A DNA stretch of 64,000 bases from assembly GCF_900090305.1 (NCBI RefSeq), contig NZ_LT607751.1, positions 3,720,001 to 3,784,000 of the forward strand, in the 5' to 3' direction. Positions 43,773 through 52,088 of the stretch are shown one piece after another. This stretch comes from Micromonospora siamensis. Lineage in GTDB: Bacteria > Actinomycetota > Actinomycetes > Mycobacteriales > Micromonosporaceae. Position 1 is the first letter of the stretch. Each line of letters opens with the position of its first letter. The position numbers and the translations under genes are program-made. Below the pieces are notes generated by a model that saw nothing but the letters and a program-made list of their open reading frames with translations, searched no databases and was not told the origin of the DNA.

Positions 43773-45002
43773 TTACCGCTGCCACCTCTGGTCCTGACCA
43801 GCGGAACCGCGCCAGTCCAGACAGACGACGACCGCGTCGTCGCGCAGGTCGGCGTCGGCGTGGTAGGCGTGCAGTTCGCGCATCACCGTACCAACTGCCT
43901 CGGCGGCCGGTTGCAGCCGAGTCGACCGCATCGCCCGCGCCATCGACCGGCGCCCGTACGGCTCGGCACCGTCCGGAGTGGCCGCGTACACCCCGTCGCT
44001 GACCACGAAGAGCCGGTCCCCCGGCTCCACCTGGAGTTCCTGGGCCGCGTACCGGGTCTCGGCGAACATCCCCAGCGGCAACTGCTGCTCCAACTCGATC
44101 CGGGTCACCGCCCCGGCGCGCAGTCGCATCAGGTGCGGCGAGCCGGCGTCCACCGCCCGGGCCCGGCCCGTCGCGGTGTCCAACTCCAGCAGCAGCGTCG
44201 GCACGTTCCGGCTCCCCCGGTGCTGGTAGAAGATGGTGTCCGAGGCCAGCTCGGCCTGCTCGACCAGGGTCCCGCCGGAACGGCGGGCGTTGCGCATCGC
44301 GTTCACCGTCACCGCGGTCAGCACCGACGACGCCAGGCCGGTGCCGGCGCCGTTGAGCACCGTCACGGTGAGCCGGTCACCGTCGACCGACCAGTCGAAG
44401 TGGTCACCGCCCACCGTGTACGCCGGCTCCAGCTGCCCGGCCAGCAGGAACGACCCGTGCGTGACGCTGCGTCCGGGCAGCAGGTCCCACTGCATCTCGG
44501 CGGCCATGCTGAGCCGCTCCCGCCGGCGTACCCGCCGGTAGCGGTCGGTCTCCCGGTCCGCCGCCCGCAACGCCACCGCCAGGTCCCCGGCGATGTCGAC
44601 GGCGGCCTGCACGGTCGCGGCGTCCGGCGTACGCGGCAGCTCGATCAGCAGCACGCCGAGCCGCTCACCCCAGGTGGTCAACGGCAGGTAGAGCCGGCAG
44701 CGCCCCTGCTCGTCGGCGTCCTGGACCGCCTGCTGGCTGCTGAAGCAGCGCTGCGCCACCGTGTGGCAGGCCAGGAACCCGGCCGCGGGCAGCTCCGGGT
44801 CGAGCACCGGCCACAGGCCGGTGATGCGGTAGTCGGCGATGAACACGTCCGTCCGCGACGCGTCCAGCGCGGACCGGACGGCGCGGTCGGCGGCCTCCAC
44901 CAACTGGTCGGGTGGAGCCTCGCGGAGAGCGCGCGACACCGGTCCGGGCGCGTGCGGCATGTCGTCCTCCGGGACAGATTCTTGCATCAGAGCAAGCATC
45001 AT
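43773..45002 (-). CDS. GAF-like plus SpoIIE-type PP2C phosphatase
   Basis: 409 aa. A GAF-like sensory domain (about 30-170; DASRTDVFIADYRITGLWPV, CFSSQQAVQDADEQGRCRLYLPL) precedes a PP2C/SpoIIE domain (about 190-400; AGQLEPAYTVGGDHFDWSVDGDRLTVTVLNGAGTG, then GDRLFVVSDGVYAAT and LRDDAVVVCLDW). SpoIIE enzymes dephosphorylate anti-sigma-factor antagonists. The usual metal pair is GGDxFD plus D-G-x-G; here NGAGTG has Asn in place of the conserved Asp, so metal binding could be weaker. Start ATG 45002, six bases after GGGGAGG. Confidence 0.85.
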   Translation of the reverse strand: MMLALMQESVPEDDMPHAPGPVSRALREAPPDQLVEAADRAVRSALDASRTDVFIADYRITGLWPVLDPELPAAGFLACHTVAQRCFSSQQAVQDADEQGRCRLYLPLTTWGERLGVLLIELPRTPDAATVQAAVDIAGDLAVALRAADRETDRYRRVRRRERLSMAAEMQWDLLPGRSVTHGSFLLAGQLEPAYTVGGDHFDWSVDGDRLTVTVLNGAGTGLASSVLTAVTVNAMRNARRSGGTLVEQAELASDTIFYQHRGSRNVPTLLLELDTATGRARAVDAGSPHLMRLRAGAVTRIELEQQLPLGMFAETRYAAQELQVEPGDRLFVVSDGVYAATPDGAEPYGRRSMARAMRSTRLQPAAEAVGTVMRELHAYHADADLRDDAVVVCLDWRGSAGQDQRWQR

Positions 45003-45130
45003 ACGAAGCCTCCCCGACACCCTCGGCCGCCCCGTCCCGCACACCGGCGGGGCGGTGTCGCGGTATGGCCGCCGGGGCCGGGTCCGGCCCGGGATACTGG
45101 CCCGGGACGTACCAGGCCAGGAGGTGCGGT

Positions 45131-46012
45131 GTGAACTCGGCAGACGGTGCGGCCGTGGTGGTCGGCGTGGACGGCTCCGAGTCCGCCCTGCGGGCCGTGC
45201 GACTGGCCGCCGCCGAGGCCGGCCGGCGGGGCCGGCCACTGCGGGTGGTCCACGGGTTCATCTGGCCGCTGCTGCACGTGCCGATCACCCCGCTGACCGA
45301 GGGCCCACCCCGGGGTGGCCTGCGCCACCAGGCCGAGGACCTGGTCGCCGCCGCGGTGGACGCCGCCCGGCAGGCGGCGCCCGACGTCCGGGTCACCGGC
45401 GAGATCATCGACGGGGAGGCGTCCGCGGCGCTGCTCGGCGAGACCCCCACCGCCGCGCTGATCGTGCTGGGCGACCGGGGGCTGGGCGGCTTCACCGCCC
45501 TGGTCGTCGGCTCGGTGGCGATCCAGGTCGCCACGTACGCCGACTGCCCGGTGCTGGTCGCCCGGGGCGCCGAGCGCGCCGACGGGCCGGTCGTGGTGGG
45601 CGTGGACGGCTCCCCGTCGTCGCACGGCGCCGTGGCGTTCGCCGCCGAGGAGGCGGTGCTGCGCGGCACCACGCTGCACGCGGTGCACGCCTACCGGCAC
45701 CCCGCCTCCAGCGGGCCGGGCGACATGCAACCTCTGGTGTACGAGGAGCACCAGTTGCGCGGCGAGGAGGACCGGGTGGTCGCCGAGGCGCTGGCCGGAC
45801 TCGCCGACCGGCACCCGGAGCTGTCGGTCACCCGGGAGGTCACCCGTGGCCGGCCGGTGGCCGTGCTGACCGACGCGTCCCGCCGGGCCCAGCTGGTCGT
45901 CGTCGGCGGCCAGGGCCACGGCGAACTCAGCGGGCTGCTGCTCGGCTCGGTCAGCCACGGGGTGCTGCACCACGCCGACTGCCCGGTGACGGTGGTCCGG
46001 GCCCCCGCCTGA
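45131..46012 (+). CDS. Universal stress protein, two UspA domains
   Basis: 293 aa. Each half has the Usp fold and the ATP-binding signature: VVGVDGSESALRAV ... VLGDRGLGGFTALVVGSVAIQVATYADCPVLV, then VVGVDGSPSSHGAV ... VVGGQGHGELSGLLLGSVSHGVLHHADCPVTVV. The G-x2-G-x9-G(S/T) loops are kept, so nucleotide binding is likely. Tandem Usp proteins are abundant in actinobacteria and often under hypoxia control. Start GTG 45131 after AGGAGG. Divergent from the phosphatase gene. Confidence 0.92.
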   Translation: MNSADGAAVVVGVDGSESALRAVRLAAAEAGRRGRPLRVVHGFIWPLLHVPITPLTEGPPRGGLRHQAEDLVAAAVDAARQAAPDVRVTGEIIDGEASAALLGETPTAALIVLGDRGLGGFTALVVGSVAIQVATYADCPVLVARGAERADGPVVVGVDGSPSSHGAVAFAAEEAVLRGTTLHAVHAYRHPASSGPGDMQPLVYEEHQLRGEEDRVVAEALAGLADRHPELSVTREVTRGRPVAVLTDASRRAQLVVVGGQGHGELSGLLLGSVSHGVLHHADCPVTVVRAPA

Positions 46013-46088
46013 GCACGTTGGGGTCCGGTCAGAACGGGTAGACCCCCGGCGTACGCCGCACCGGCGGCGACGACCGGAGGAGGCAGCG

Positions 46089-46298
46089 ATGCCAGGACCA
46101 CGGCCGGGCAGCAACGCGTACGACAAGGAGCGGGCCCGCCTGCGGGATCTGATCGAGAATTCCGGACGCGCGGCGGACCAGGAGGCCAACCAGGTCGCGA
46201 ACCGGATCCTTCAGGAGGATCGCGGCCAGCGGGGCGTGGTCCGGGGCGAGCGCACCTTCGGCCCGAAGGGCGAACGCGAGCCCGGTGACCCGAAGTGA
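46089..46298 (+). CDS. Small hydrophilic conserved protein
   Basis: 69 aa, highly charged (MPGPRPGSNAYDKERARLRDLIENSGRAADQEANQVANRILQEDRG...), with a helical middle and no membrane segment. It has a GGAGG ribosome site before ATG 46089 and its stop overlaps the next start as GTGA. Similar short proteins occur in Micromonosporaceae, but I know no function. Confidence 0.7.
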   Translation: MPGPRPGSNAYDKERARLRDLIENSGRAADQEANQVANRILQEDRGQRGVVRGERTFGPKGEREPGDPK

Positions 46299-46759
46299 GG
46301 GCGTCCCGGGCGGTCGACGGGGCGATCGCCGGGGCGGTGGGTAGCGCGGTGCTCAACGTGGTCAGCTACCTCGACATGGCGCTGCGGGCCCGCCCGGCCA
46401 GCAGCACCCCCGAGGAGACCGCCGGCCGGCTGGCCGGGGTGGCCCACGTCGACCTGGGGTCCGGGGAGCGGGCGGCCAACCGCCGCTCGGGCCTCGGGCC
46501 CGTGCTCGGCTACGCCACCGGCATCGCCGCCGGGGCGGTGTACGCGGTGCTCGCCGGTGACCGGCGGGTGCCCACCCCGCTGGCCGTGGCGCTGCTCGGC
46601 GGTGGGGTGATGGCCACCTCCGACGGCTCCATGACCGTGCTGGGCGTCACCGACCCGCGCACCTGGGGGCGGTCCGGGTGGATCGCCGACCTGATTCCGC
46701 ACCTGGCGTACGGGGCGGCGGCCGCAGCCACCCTGCGGAGGCTGCGACCGCCGGCGTGA
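46295..46759 (+). CDS. Conserved membrane protein
   Basis: 154 aa with about four hydrophobic stretches (AVDGAIAGAVGSAVLNVVSYLDMAL; LGPVLGYATGIAAGAVYAVLAG; LAVALLGGGVMATSDGSM; IADLIPHLAYGAAAAATL). GTG 46295 overlaps the stop of the preceding small gene, so the pair forms a coupled unit. The pattern of Gly-rich helices with LDMALRARPASSTPEETAGRLA near the first loop resembles uncharacterised actinobacterial membrane proteins. Confidence 0.7.
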   Translation: MRASRAVDGAIAGAVGSAVLNVVSYLDMALRARPASSTPEETAGRLAGVAHVDLGSGERAANRRSGLGPVLGYATGIAAGAVYAVLAGDRRVPTPLAVALLGGGVMATSDGSMTVLGVTDPRTWGRSGWIADLIPHLAYGAAAAATLRRLRPPA

Positions 46760-46771
46760 CCCGGCCGGGCG

Positions 46772-46975
46772 TCAGCCCCGGTCGCTCTCGTCGTCGGCCA
46801 CCGGCTCACCGGCCGGCCCGTACGGCGACACCTGCCCCTTCGGCACCGGCCGCCCGACGTCCGCGTTCGAGGTCCCCCGGTTGAGCGGATTGCCGCTCGC
46901 CCGGGGGCCCTTGCTGTCCTGGCTGGTCGCGCCCTTGTTGTTGCGGCGGAACTCCTCCTGCTGCGGATTGACCAC
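46772..46975 (-). CDS. Small disordered conserved protein
   Basis: 67 aa, start GTG 46975 behind AAGGAG: VVNPQQEEFRRNNKGATSQD... followed by KGPRASGNPLNRGTSNADVG and an acidic tail. No hydrophobic core, so probably intrinsically disordered, like small stress-related proteins of actinobacteria. The strong ribosome site supports expression; the frame upstream of it is not supported. Confidence 0.6.
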   Translation of the reverse strand: MVNPQQEEFRRNNKGATSQDSKGPRASGNPLNRGTSNADVGRPVPKGQVSPYGPAGEPVADDESDRG

Positions 46976-47104
46976 GGGTCTCTCCTTCCCCGGTGGGAGC
47001 ACACGGCGTCGGCCGTGCGCCACCGGCCGCGTACCCGGCCCCGCCGGGCGCATTCCGGTCCCGTCGGGGCGTCTGGCCGGGGCCGGGGCGGGTAACCGGC
47101 AGGG

Positions 47105-47767
47105 ATGGGTGACGACCGGACGACCGCCAGGGTGCTGCTGGAGCGGCAGGGCCGCACGTACGCGCAGGAGGCCGGCATCGGCCTGGCCGACCGGCCGGGA
47201 CCGCTGTACCAGCTGCTGGTGCTGACCACCCTGCTGAGCACCCGGATCCGGGCCTCGGTGGCGGTGGCCGCCGCTCGGGAGCTCTTCGCGGCCGGCTGCC
47301 GGACGCCGCAGGCGATGGAGGCGACCGGTTGGCAGGAGCGGGTCGACGCGCTGGGTCGCGGACACTACCGCCGCTACGACGAGCGGACCGCCACCATGCT
47401 GGGCACCGGCGCCCGCCTCTGCCTGGACCGCTGGCACGGAGACCTGCGGCGGCTGCACCGGGAGGGCGACGGCGACCCGACGGCGCTGCGGCGGCTGCTG
47501 ACCGGGTTCCCCGGCATCGGACCCACCGGCGCGGACATCTTCCTGCGCGAGGTGCAGGCGGTCTGGCCCGACGTCCGCCCGTACGCCGACCGCCGCGCGC
47601 TGGCCGGCGCCGAACGTCTCGGGCTGCCGGCGAATCCGCGCGGCTTGGCCGGGCTGGTCCCCGAGGGCGAGTTCGGCCGGTTCGCCTCGGCCCTGGTGCG
47701 GGTGGCGCTCGGCGAGGAGTCCGCGGGTGAGGTGAACCGGACCGTCGCCACCGCGACGGCCCGCTGA
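47105..47767 (+). CDS. Endonuclease III-like HhH-GPD protein
   Basis: 220 aa with the helix-hairpin-helix of DNA glycosylases, LLTGFPGIGPTGADIFLREVQAVWPDV (about residues 136-162), and an Asp following it (PDVRPYADRRAL) at the catalytic position. The N-terminal helical half (LLVLTTLLSTRIRASVAVAAARELF) fits as well. The usual C-terminal FeS Cys cluster is absent. Probably a base-excision enzyme of unknown lesion specificity, or a non-catalytic relative. Confidence 0.75.
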   Translation: MGDDRTTARVLLERQGRTYAQEAGIGLADRPGPLYQLLVLTTLLSTRIRASVAVAAARELFAAGCRTPQAMEATGWQERVDALGRGHYRRYDERTATMLGTGARLCLDRWHGDLRRLHREGDGDPTALRRLLTGFPGIGPTGADIFLREVQAVWPDVRPYADRRALAGAERLGLPANPRGLAGLVPEGEFGRFASALVRVALGEESAGEVNRTVATATAR

Positions 47768-47771
47768 GACG

Positions 47772-47954
47772 TCACTTGGCCGGCTTGTCACCCGGCCTGG
47801 TCAGGTACCACACCAGCAGGGCGGCGGCCACCGCCAGTAGCACCAGGCCGCCGGAGAGGCCGCGCTCGTCGCTGCTGCGGCCGCTCACCCCGAAGTAGAT
47901 CACCGCCAGCCCGGCGAGCACGGCGAGGAGCTTGCGTATCCCTTGGTCCTTCAC
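47772..47954 (-). CDS. Small two-helix membrane protein
   Basis: 60 aa: MKDQGIRKLLAVLAGLAVIYFGVSG, a short SSDERG loop, then GLSGGLVLLAVAAALLVWYLTRPGDKPAK. The positive ends suggest both termini are cytoplasmic. It overlaps nothing and converges with the endonuclease gene. Unknown function. Confidence 0.55.
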   Translation of the reverse strand: MKDQGIRKLLAVLAGLAVIYFGVSGRSSDERGLSGGLVLLAVAAALLVWYLTRPGDKPAK

Positions 47955-48020
47955 GACCCGGACGGTACGGCCGCGCCGGTGCCCGGTCGGCGTTTTCCCG
48001 ACCGGTCACCCGATGGTGGC

Positions 48021-48218
48021 TCAGTCGGTCTCCAGGTCGTCCAGTGAGATGGCGTGCGTCATCAGCCAGCGGGCCAGCGCCGACATCCCGAACAGCCACA
48101 GCGGCGCGGATTCGGTCGGGCCGTTGGTGGCGAAGATGGCGAACCGCAGGTCCGGCGCCCGGTACGCCTCGATCCGCCACCGGTGGTTCTTGTCCCGCCA
48201 GACCGCCGAAGGGTCCAT
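48021..48218 (-). CDS. Conserved hypothetical protein
   Basis: 65 aa, Trp-rich: MDPSAVWRDKNHRWRIEAYRAPDLRFAIFATNGPTESAPLWLFGMSALARWLMTHAISLDDLETD. It looks like a compact alpha/beta domain and not a random frame (normal amino-acid mix, Asp/Glu-rich end). No family recognised. Confidence 0.5.
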   Translation of the reverse strand: MDPSAVWRDKNHRWRIEAYRAPDLRFAIFATNGPTESAPLWLFGMSALARWLMTHAISLDDLETD

Positions 48219-48266
48219 GGCGTCACCGTAGGTGACCAGGGTGCCGTCGCGGGCCCGGACGGCCGC

Positions 48267-49151
48267 TCAGCCGCCCGTTGCCGGGTCGGCGGCCGGGAAG
48301 GCGGCGACGAACTCGGCGACCTCCGGCCGGTGGTCGTCGGCCCGCCAGGCCAGCGCCAGCTCGGCCGGCGGCAGCCCACGCACCGGACGGTACGCCACGT
48401 CCGGTCGCGGATAGAGCCGGGCGTTCCCCTCGGCCAGCAACACCACCCCCAACCCGGCGGCCACCGCCTCCAGCGCCTCGTCCGCCGCGACCGCCTCCAC
48501 GCCCACCACCGGTTCCCGGCCGGCGCGCTGCGGCACGGCCAGCCAGAAGTCCCGCAGCGGTCCCGCCGTGCCGGGCAGCGCCACGAACGGCTCGTCGCGC
48601 AGGTCGGCGAAGTCCACCTCCGGGCGGGCGGCCATCGGGTGGGCCGCGGCCGTCGCCACCCACCGGCGCTCCCGGGCGAGCACCCGCACCGCGAGGTCCC
48701 CGCTGGCCACCGGCAGCCAGAGGAACGCCACGTCGGTGGCGCCGGTGGCGAGACCGGCGGTCGGGTCGTCCCAGCCGGACAGCCGCAGGGTGATCCGCCA
48801 GCCCCGCTCCCGGAACGACTGGAGCACGCTGCGCTGCAGGTCCCGGCCGACGGCGGTCTGCAAGCCCACGGTCAGGCTCACCGCGGCGCCGGCGCCGCGG
48901 GCCGCCCGTACCGCCGCGTCCCAGCCGGCGAGGAGGTCACGGGCCCGGGGCAGCAGCTCCGCGCCGGCCGGGGTGAGCGCGACCGTACGCGCCCGCCGGT
49001 CGAACAGCGCCAGCCCGAGCTGTCGCTCCAACGCCCGGACCTGTTTGGACAGGGCCGGCTGCGACACGAACAGCCGCTCGGCCGCCCGGGAGAAGTGCAG
49101 CTCCTCGGCGACGGCGACGAAGTACCGCAGCTCCCGCAGGTGGACGTCCAT
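48267..49151 (-). CDS. LysR-family transcriptional regulator
   Basis: 294 aa. N-terminal winged helix LRELRYFVAVAEELHFSRAAERLFVSQPALSKQVRALERQLGLALFDRRARTVALTPAG (about residues 4-62), then an effector-binding domain (AVSLTVGLQTAVG...). Start ATG 49151. A TATAAC box (49165-49160) lies eight bases upstream, suggesting a leaderless message, and a perfect palindrome covers the start. Divergent from an aldo/keto reductase gene, its probable target. Confidence 0.9.
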   Translation of the reverse strand: MDVHLRELRYFVAVAEELHFSRAAERLFVSQPALSKQVRALERQLGLALFDRRARTVALTPAGAELLPRARDLLAGWDAAVRAARGAGAAVSLTVGLQTAVGRDLQRSVLQSFRERGWRITLRLSGWDDPTAGLATGATDVAFLWLPVASGDLAVRVLARERRWVATAAAHPMAARPEVDFADLRDEPFVALPGTAGPLRDFWLAVPQRAGREPVVGVEAVAADEALEAVAAGLGVVLLAEGNARLYPRPDVAYRPVRGLPPAELALAWRADDHRPEVAEFVAAFPAADPATGG

Positions 49152-49164
49152 AACCAATGGTTAT
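49150..49164. promoter_or_regulatory. LysR-type operator over the lysR start
   Basis: Perfect 7-1-7 palindrome ATAACCAATGGTTAT overlapping the lysR start codon and its -10 box. It fits the T-N11-A rule of LysR sites and would give autorepression plus control of the divergent gene. Confidence 0.65.
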
Positions 49165-49258
49165 AGCAGCGGGTCTTGGACGCCGGTCGGGTTCCGCGGT
49201 GAGGCTGGAGACCGCCTGCGGGGCCACCGGCCCCACCATCGGATGCGAGGACCCACCC

Positions 49259-50254
49259 ATGACCACCCTGCCCACCCGTACGCTCGGCACCCTGCGCAGC
49301 TCCGCCCTCGGCTACGGCGCGATGGTGCTCTCCCCCGGCATGTACGGCGCCGTCGACGACGCCCGCGGTCTGGCCGCCCTGCGCGCCGCCCTCGACGGCG
49401 GCGCCACCCTGATCGACACCTCCGACGGGTACGGCCCGGACGGGCACAACGAACGCCTCGTCGGCGAGGCGATCCGGGGTCGCCGCGACGAGGTGCTGGT
49501 CGCCACGAAGTTCGGCTTCCGGATCCCCGAGGGCGCCGCCGCCCACCGCTTCCCCGTCTCGTACACCTTCGGCGAACTGGCCGTCAACGCCGAGCCCCGG
49601 CACGTCCGGCGCTACGCCGAACAGTCGCTGCGCAACCTGGGCACCGACGTGATCGACCTGTACTACCCGCACTTCCCGGACCCGCAGGTGCCGATCGAGG
49701 AGACCGTCGGCGCGGTGGCCGACCTGGTCACGGCGGGCCTGGTCCGGCACCTGGGCCTGTCGAACGTGACCGCCGAGCAGGTGCGCCGGGCGCACGCGGT
49801 GCACCCGGTGGCGGCGGTGCAGACCCAGTGGTCGCTGTGGCAGCCGATCGAGCCGGAGCTGCACGCCGCCGCCCGCGCGGCGGGCGCCGGGATCGTCGCC
49901 TGGAGTCCCCTCGGTGGCGGCTTCCTCACCGGCACCGTGGACCGGGTCGACCCGGACGACTTCCGCCGCAACCTGCCCCGGTTCGACCCGGCGAACCTGC
50001 GCGCCAACATCGACCGGTACGCCCCGCTGCGCGCGGTCGCCGCCGACCTCGGACTGACCCCGGGGCAGTTGGCGCTGGCCTGGCTGCTGCACCAGGACCA
50101 GCACGTCGTGCCGATCCCCGGTAGCCGCACCCCGGCCCACATCGCCGAGAACCTCTCCACCGCGCGGGTGCGCCTGCACCCGGACTCGCTGGCGCGGATC
50201 GAGGCCGCCCGTGCGGCGTTCGCCCCGCGGGGCGAGGGAGCCCTGCTGGTCTGA
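49259..50254 (+). CDS. Aldo/keto reductase
   Basis: 331-aa NADPH-dependent oxidoreductase of the (beta/alpha)8 AKR family. Asp and Tyr of the active site are in LIDTSDGYGPDGHNE (about residues 51-65), the Lys in VATKFGF and the His in LYYPHFPDP. C-terminal GLSN, SPLGGGFLTG and PIPGSRTPAHIAENL complete the NADP pocket. Start ATG 49259 behind GAGGA. It is divergent from the LysR gene, which probably regulates it. Substrate unknown. Confidence 0.9.
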   Translation: MTTLPTRTLGTLRSSALGYGAMVLSPGMYGAVDDARGLAALRAALDGGATLIDTSDGYGPDGHNERLVGEAIRGRRDEVLVATKFGFRIPEGAAAHRFPVSYTFGELAVNAEPRHVRRYAEQSLRNLGTDVIDLYYPHFPDPQVPIEETVGAVADLVTAGLVRHLGLSNVTAEQVRRAHAVHPVAAVQTQWSLWQPIEPELHAAARAAGAGIVAWSPLGGGFLTGTVDRVDPDDFRRNLPRFDPANLRANIDRYAPLRAVAADLGLTPGQLALAWLLHQDQHVVPIPGSRTPAHIAENLSTARVRLHPDSLARIEAARAAFAPRGEGALLV

Positions 50255-50324
50255 CGGTCAGCCCGGCACCAGAGTCCCGCCGAGCAGGAACCGGCCGGCG
50301 ACGACCAGCGCCGACGCGACCGCG

Positions 50325-52088
50325 TCACGCCGTCGGGGTGACCACCTCGCGGGCGTCGTCGGGCAGTCGCCGGGTGGCCCCCCGTCGGTCCAGCAGCTCC
50401 AGCAGGGGCACCGCCACCCGCCGGGTGGTGTCCAACGCCTGCCGGGCGGCGCTGAGCGTGAACGGCTGCGGCAGCCCGGCCAGCACCCGCACCGCGGCGT
50501 CGGCCGCCCCGGGCAGCAGCACCACGTTCTCGGCCAGCTTCAACAGCGCGCCGGCCCGTACGGCGGCCCCGATCTCGCGTGGGCCCAGCCCCAGGGTGGC
50601 GAGGCGGTCGGCCTCGGGGGCGCGGAACGGGCGGTCGCCGTACTCGGCGCGGACCCGGGCGACGGCGCGGGCCACCGGCTCGGGCAGGGTGTCGGCGGCG
50701 GCCGCGGTGACCCGGCCGTCGCGCAGCCGCAGCGGCGGGCGCAGCAGCGCCTCCACCAGGGCCCGGTCGGGCAGGTCGAGGCGTTGCCGGAGCACCTCCA
50801 GCGGCACCCCCGGCTCCAGCGGGTGCTCGCGGGCGTACCGGGTGACCTCCTCGGTGAGCAGGGCGGCCAGGCGACGCCAGTGCCCGGGGTCGGCCAGCCA
50901 GTCCCCGGCGACCGGGGCGACGTCGACCGGGATGCCCATCCGGGTCAGCTCGCCGGCCCGGACCAGCCGCCGGCGGCGCAGCTCACCGGCGAGGTCGGGG
51001 CGGCCGTCCAGCTCGGCCAGCACCGTGGCCCGGGCGGTCGCGGCGCCGCGCCGGGCCAGCGGCGGCGGGGTCACATCCAGCACGGTCACCCCACCGGCGA
51101 CGTGGTGCCGGCCGGGGTCGCGCAGCAGCGCCCGGTCGCCGACCAGCAGCGGCAGCGGGCGGGCCAGCCGCAGCCGGACGGTGTCCGGGCCGAGCGGGCG
51201 TACCCGCACCGGCACCGCCGCCGACCCGACGTGCAGGGTGAGGGTGGCGGGCAGGTCGGCGGCCGGATCGCCGGCCAGCCGCACGTCGACCAGGTCGGTG
51301 CGGCCGAACCGGCCGGGGGTGAGCAGGGCGTCGCCGCGGGCCAGCCGGTCCCGGGACACCCCGCGCAGGTTCACCGCCACCCGGGCCACCGCGTCGACCT
51401 CGCCGTGCGCGGCGCCCAGCGAGTGCAGGCCGCGTACCCGGACCGGCTCGCCGCTACCGGCCAGCTCCAGCTGGTCGCCGACGCGCAGCCGGCCGGCGCC
51501 GAGGGTGCCGGTGACCACGGTGCCGCTACCCCGGATGGTGAACGCCCGGTCCACCCAGAGGCGCACCGGCGCGTCGGGCACCGGCGCGGGCAGGCCGGCG
51601 ACCAACCGGTCCAGGGCGTCACGCAGCTGCGGCAGGCCCGCACCGGTCGCGCCGCTGACCGCGACCGCCGGCACGGACCGAAGCGAGGTGCCGGCGAGCC
51701 GCTCCCGGGCCTCGGCCAGCGCCGGGCCCGGATCGGCCAGGTCGGCGCGGGTGACCACCAGCAGGCCGGCGGAGACGCCGAGCGCGTGCAGCGCCGCCAG
51801 GTGCTCGGTCGACTGCGGCATCCAGCCCTCGTCGGCGGCGACCACCAGCATCGCCGCCGGCACCGGCCCGACCCCGGCCAGCATGTTCGGCACGAACCGC
51901 TCGTGCCCGGGTACGTCGACGAAGGCGACGGTCCCGCCCGACGGCAGCGCCGTCCAGGCGAACCCGAGGTCGATGGTCATGCCCCGGCGGCGTTCCTCGG
52001 CCCACCGGTCCGGTTCCATCCCGGTCAGCGCCCGCACCAGGGTGGACTTGCCGTGGTCGACGTGCCCGGCGGTGGCGATCACCCACAC
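50325..52088 (-). CDS. selB: Selenocysteine-specific elongation factor
   Basis: 587-aa SelB that carries Sec-tRNA to UGA codons marked by a SECIS. The GTPase domain shows GHVDHGKST (about residues 8-16), RRGMTIDLGFAW, DVPGHERFV and ADEGWMPQSTEHL; further domains include the C-terminal winged helices (LARRGAATARATVLAEL..., LDTTRRVAVPLLELLDRRGATRRL) that bind the SECIS. It overlaps the selA end by ten bases. The final gene of the selenocysteine cluster. Confidence 0.96.
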   Translation of the reverse strand: MWVIATAGHVDHGKSTLVRALTGMEPDRWAEERRRGMTIDLGFAWTALPSGGTVAFVDVPGHERFVPNMLAGVGPVPAAMLVVAADEGWMPQSTEHLAALHALGVSAGLLVVTRADLADPGPALAEARERLAGTSLRSVPAVAVSGATGAGLPQLRDALDRLVAGLPAPVPDAPVRLWVDRAFTIRGSGTVVTGTLGAGRLRVGDQLELAGSGEPVRVRGLHSLGAAHGEVDAVARVAVNLRGVSRDRLARGDALLTPGRFGRTDLVDVRLAGDPAADLPATLTLHVGSAAVPVRVRPLGPDTVRLRLARPLPLLVGDRALLRDPGRHHVAGGVTVLDVTPPPLARRGAATARATVLAELDGRPDLAGELRRRRLVRAGELTRMGIPVDVAPVAGDWLADPGHWRRLAALLTEEVTRYAREHPLEPGVPLEVLRQRLDLPDRALVEALLRPPLRLRDGRVTAAAADTLPEPVARAVARVRAEYGDRPFRAPEADRLATLGLGPREIGAAVRAGALLKLAENVVLLPGAADAAVRVLAGLPQPFTLSAARQALDTTRRVAVPLLELLDRRGATRRLPDDAREVVTPTA

